Part shown: piece by piece, positions 25,554-26,488 of the stretch
Layout of the letters: every line of letters begins with the position of its first letter
Position numbering within the stretch: the first letter of the stretch is position 1
NCBI GenBank assembly: GCA_903772945.1
Contig: CAICTM010001583.1
Coordinates: 1 to 26,488 of the forward strand
DNA: 26,488 nt
From: Seminavis robusta
Lineage: Eukaryota > Bacillariophyta > Bacillariophyceae > Naviculales > Naviculaceae
Reading direction: 5' to 3'
Notes under the pieces: generated by a model
Databases searched by the model: none
Seen by the model: the letters and a program-made list of their open reading frames with translations, nothing else
Told to the model about the DNA's origin: nothing
Position numbers and translations under genes: made by a program

Positions 25554-26488
25554 CTAGAGTTTGCAATGTTTTTCTGACGTGGCGGCTTGGTTCATTGACG
25601 TTTGCATGAGAGCATCCAATGCATCACCAGCAGTGCCAGATCCCGTACCTACCTGCCTCGAATTCATCATTGCTGCTGCGTGTTGTTGCGTTGGGAAATA
25701 GCCATTGTCAATGGTTTGACGTTGCGTGCTGCTATCAAAGCTACTAGATTGAAGCTTTGTTGCAGTGGTTCCTAGGGCCTCCAAAAGTTGCCTATTTTGT
25801 GGAGAGTATTGGAAACCAGCTGCAGAAGCGGCTGCTCTCTTTGCTTTTCTTGCTTCCCGAAGTTGTCTCAAGTAGGTCTCCTGTTGCAAGAGAACGTTCA
25901 TGGCAGGTACAGCATGATCTGCTGCTGACATTGCTTTCATTTCTTCTTCTGGCCCAAACAACAACGTTGGATCAAAGCTTTGCGTAAAGCACTGTTGTCT
26001 CAAGGCTTCAATGTCTTCAGGTTTCTGAAACATGATTTCTTCCTCATCATCCTCACTTTCTGAGGAATAATTCAGGTCATCCTCCTGCTCCCTAATATTA
26101 ATCTCGCAGTGACTCGTATTCATCATGTGATGGTCTGTGTTTTCACCACGACCACTGTCTGTACTGCGAGAGCTGCCATCATTTCCTTCCGTGGAGGATC
26201 GTCGAGCGGATCGTCCCGCAACCCTTTCCTCGAGGTTGCGCCTTTTGTTTTGAGTTTTCATGTATCGCCTAATGAGCACGACCCAATAGGACCCGAGGGC
26301 CACTACAGCCGCAAACAGCAATGCTTGCAGGAATCGTGTTCCCATGGATGGGGCTGATTTTGTTCGAGTTACAGTCACTTTATTGACTGTTCCTTGCTGT
26401 GGTTGCTGCTGCGATGGTGGTTGTTGCTCTTGTTCTTCTGCGCTGGACAAGGTACCAAAGTTGTTGCCATTGTCACTAAATTGTGATT
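25554..26488 (-). CDS. Membrane-anchored hypothetical protein, 5' end outside the window
   Basis: The frame ends in TAG at 25554-25556 and is open to the window edge without an in-frame ATG before an internal Met codon at 26343-26345, so the gene is probably 5' partial; starting at that Met is the alternative. Features in order: a Gln/Pro-rich N-terminus, one hydrophobic helix just after that Met (RFLQALLFAAVVALGSYWVVLI) followed by basic residues (RRYMKTQNKRR), a Ser/Arg-rich stretch, an acidic SESEDDEEE segment, a helical basic block (LRQLREARKAKRAAASAAG) and a Gln/Ser/Thr-rich C-terminus. The helix with a basic flank suggests a type II or signal-anchored protein with the bulk in the cytosol or an organelle lumen. 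No known domain is recognised. Confidence 0.6.
   Translation of the reverse strand, partial: SQFSDNGNNFGTLSSAEEQEQQPPSQQQPQQGTVNKVTVTRTKSAPSMGTRFLQALLFAAVVALGSYWVVLIRRYMKTQNKRRNLEERVAGRSARRSSTEGNDGSSRSTDSGRGENTDHHMMNTSHCEINIREQEDDLNYSSESEDDEEEIMFQKPEDIEALRQQCFTQSFDPTLLFGPEEEMKAMSAADHAVPAMNVLLQQETYLRQLREARKAKRAAASAAGFQYSPQNRQLLEALGTTATKLQSSSFDSSTQRQTIDNGYFPTQQHAAAMMNSRQVGTGSGTAGDALDALMQTSMNQAATSEKHCKL

Noticed and set aside
1..26488. tRNA, rRNA, riboswitch or bacterial operon signals
   Set aside because: None seen; GTG/TTG starts of some frames reflect missing upstream exons, frameshifts or partial genes, not bacterial start codons.

Overview
The window looks like nuclear DNA of a stramenopile alga, most likely a diatom. 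The evidence is a DUF6824-type domain (a family known mainly from diatoms), very compact and intron-poor genes on both strands, short GT-AG introns, and Ty1/copia and PIF/Harbinger elements next to diatom-style LRR, sulfotransferase and Gln/Asn-rich proteins. The organism call is an inference from gene content; no rRNA, tRNA or organelle gene is present to confirm it.

Layout. 1-2320 is a decayed transposon zone: the RT and RNase H of a Ty1/copia pol on the minus strand, full of frameshifts, preceded by unidentified broken coding sequence. About 2327-6555 is a PIF/Harbinger-type DNA transposon with both of its usual genes open and convergent: a DDE transposase (+) and a Myb/SANT-like DNA-binding protein (-). 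5923-7796 has no convincing gene. 7797-9150 is an LRR gene split by one frameshift. 9425-11659 (-) is a 744-residue armadillo-type repeat protein. 11660-13103 is gene-poor with GTAC-palindrome and Pro/Gly-rich debris. Then come a Cys-rich single-pass membrane protein (13104-13634, -), a membrane-anchored sulfotransferase (14316-15692, -) and a membrane protein built of 11-residue repeats (16539-17210, -). A palindrome-packed 240-bp spacer separates the last from a divergent gene (17451-19712, +), which joins a complete EEP-type nuclease/phosphatase domain to a C-terminal PD-(D/E)XK-like domain.

The most interesting locus is 20276-24047 (-). A DUF6824 domain, five 66-80-residue tandem repeats and an armadillo domain paralogous to the 9425-11659 gene lie in three different reading frames. 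Three GT-AG intervals (34, 49 and 80 nt) would join them into one 1202-residue protein. The 80-nt intron is well supported by alignment to the intronless paralog. The 34- and 49-nt introns are hypotheses that compete with simple frameshifts. The window ends inside a membrane-anchored hypothetical gene (25554-26488, -) whose 5' end is outside.

There is no operon logic. Genes are individually promoted; the functional links I can support are the two Harbinger proteins acting together in transposition and the shared ancestry of the two armadillo proteins. Several long open frames here begin at TTG or GTG; since these are eukaryotic genes I moved starts to ATG codons or marked the gene partial.
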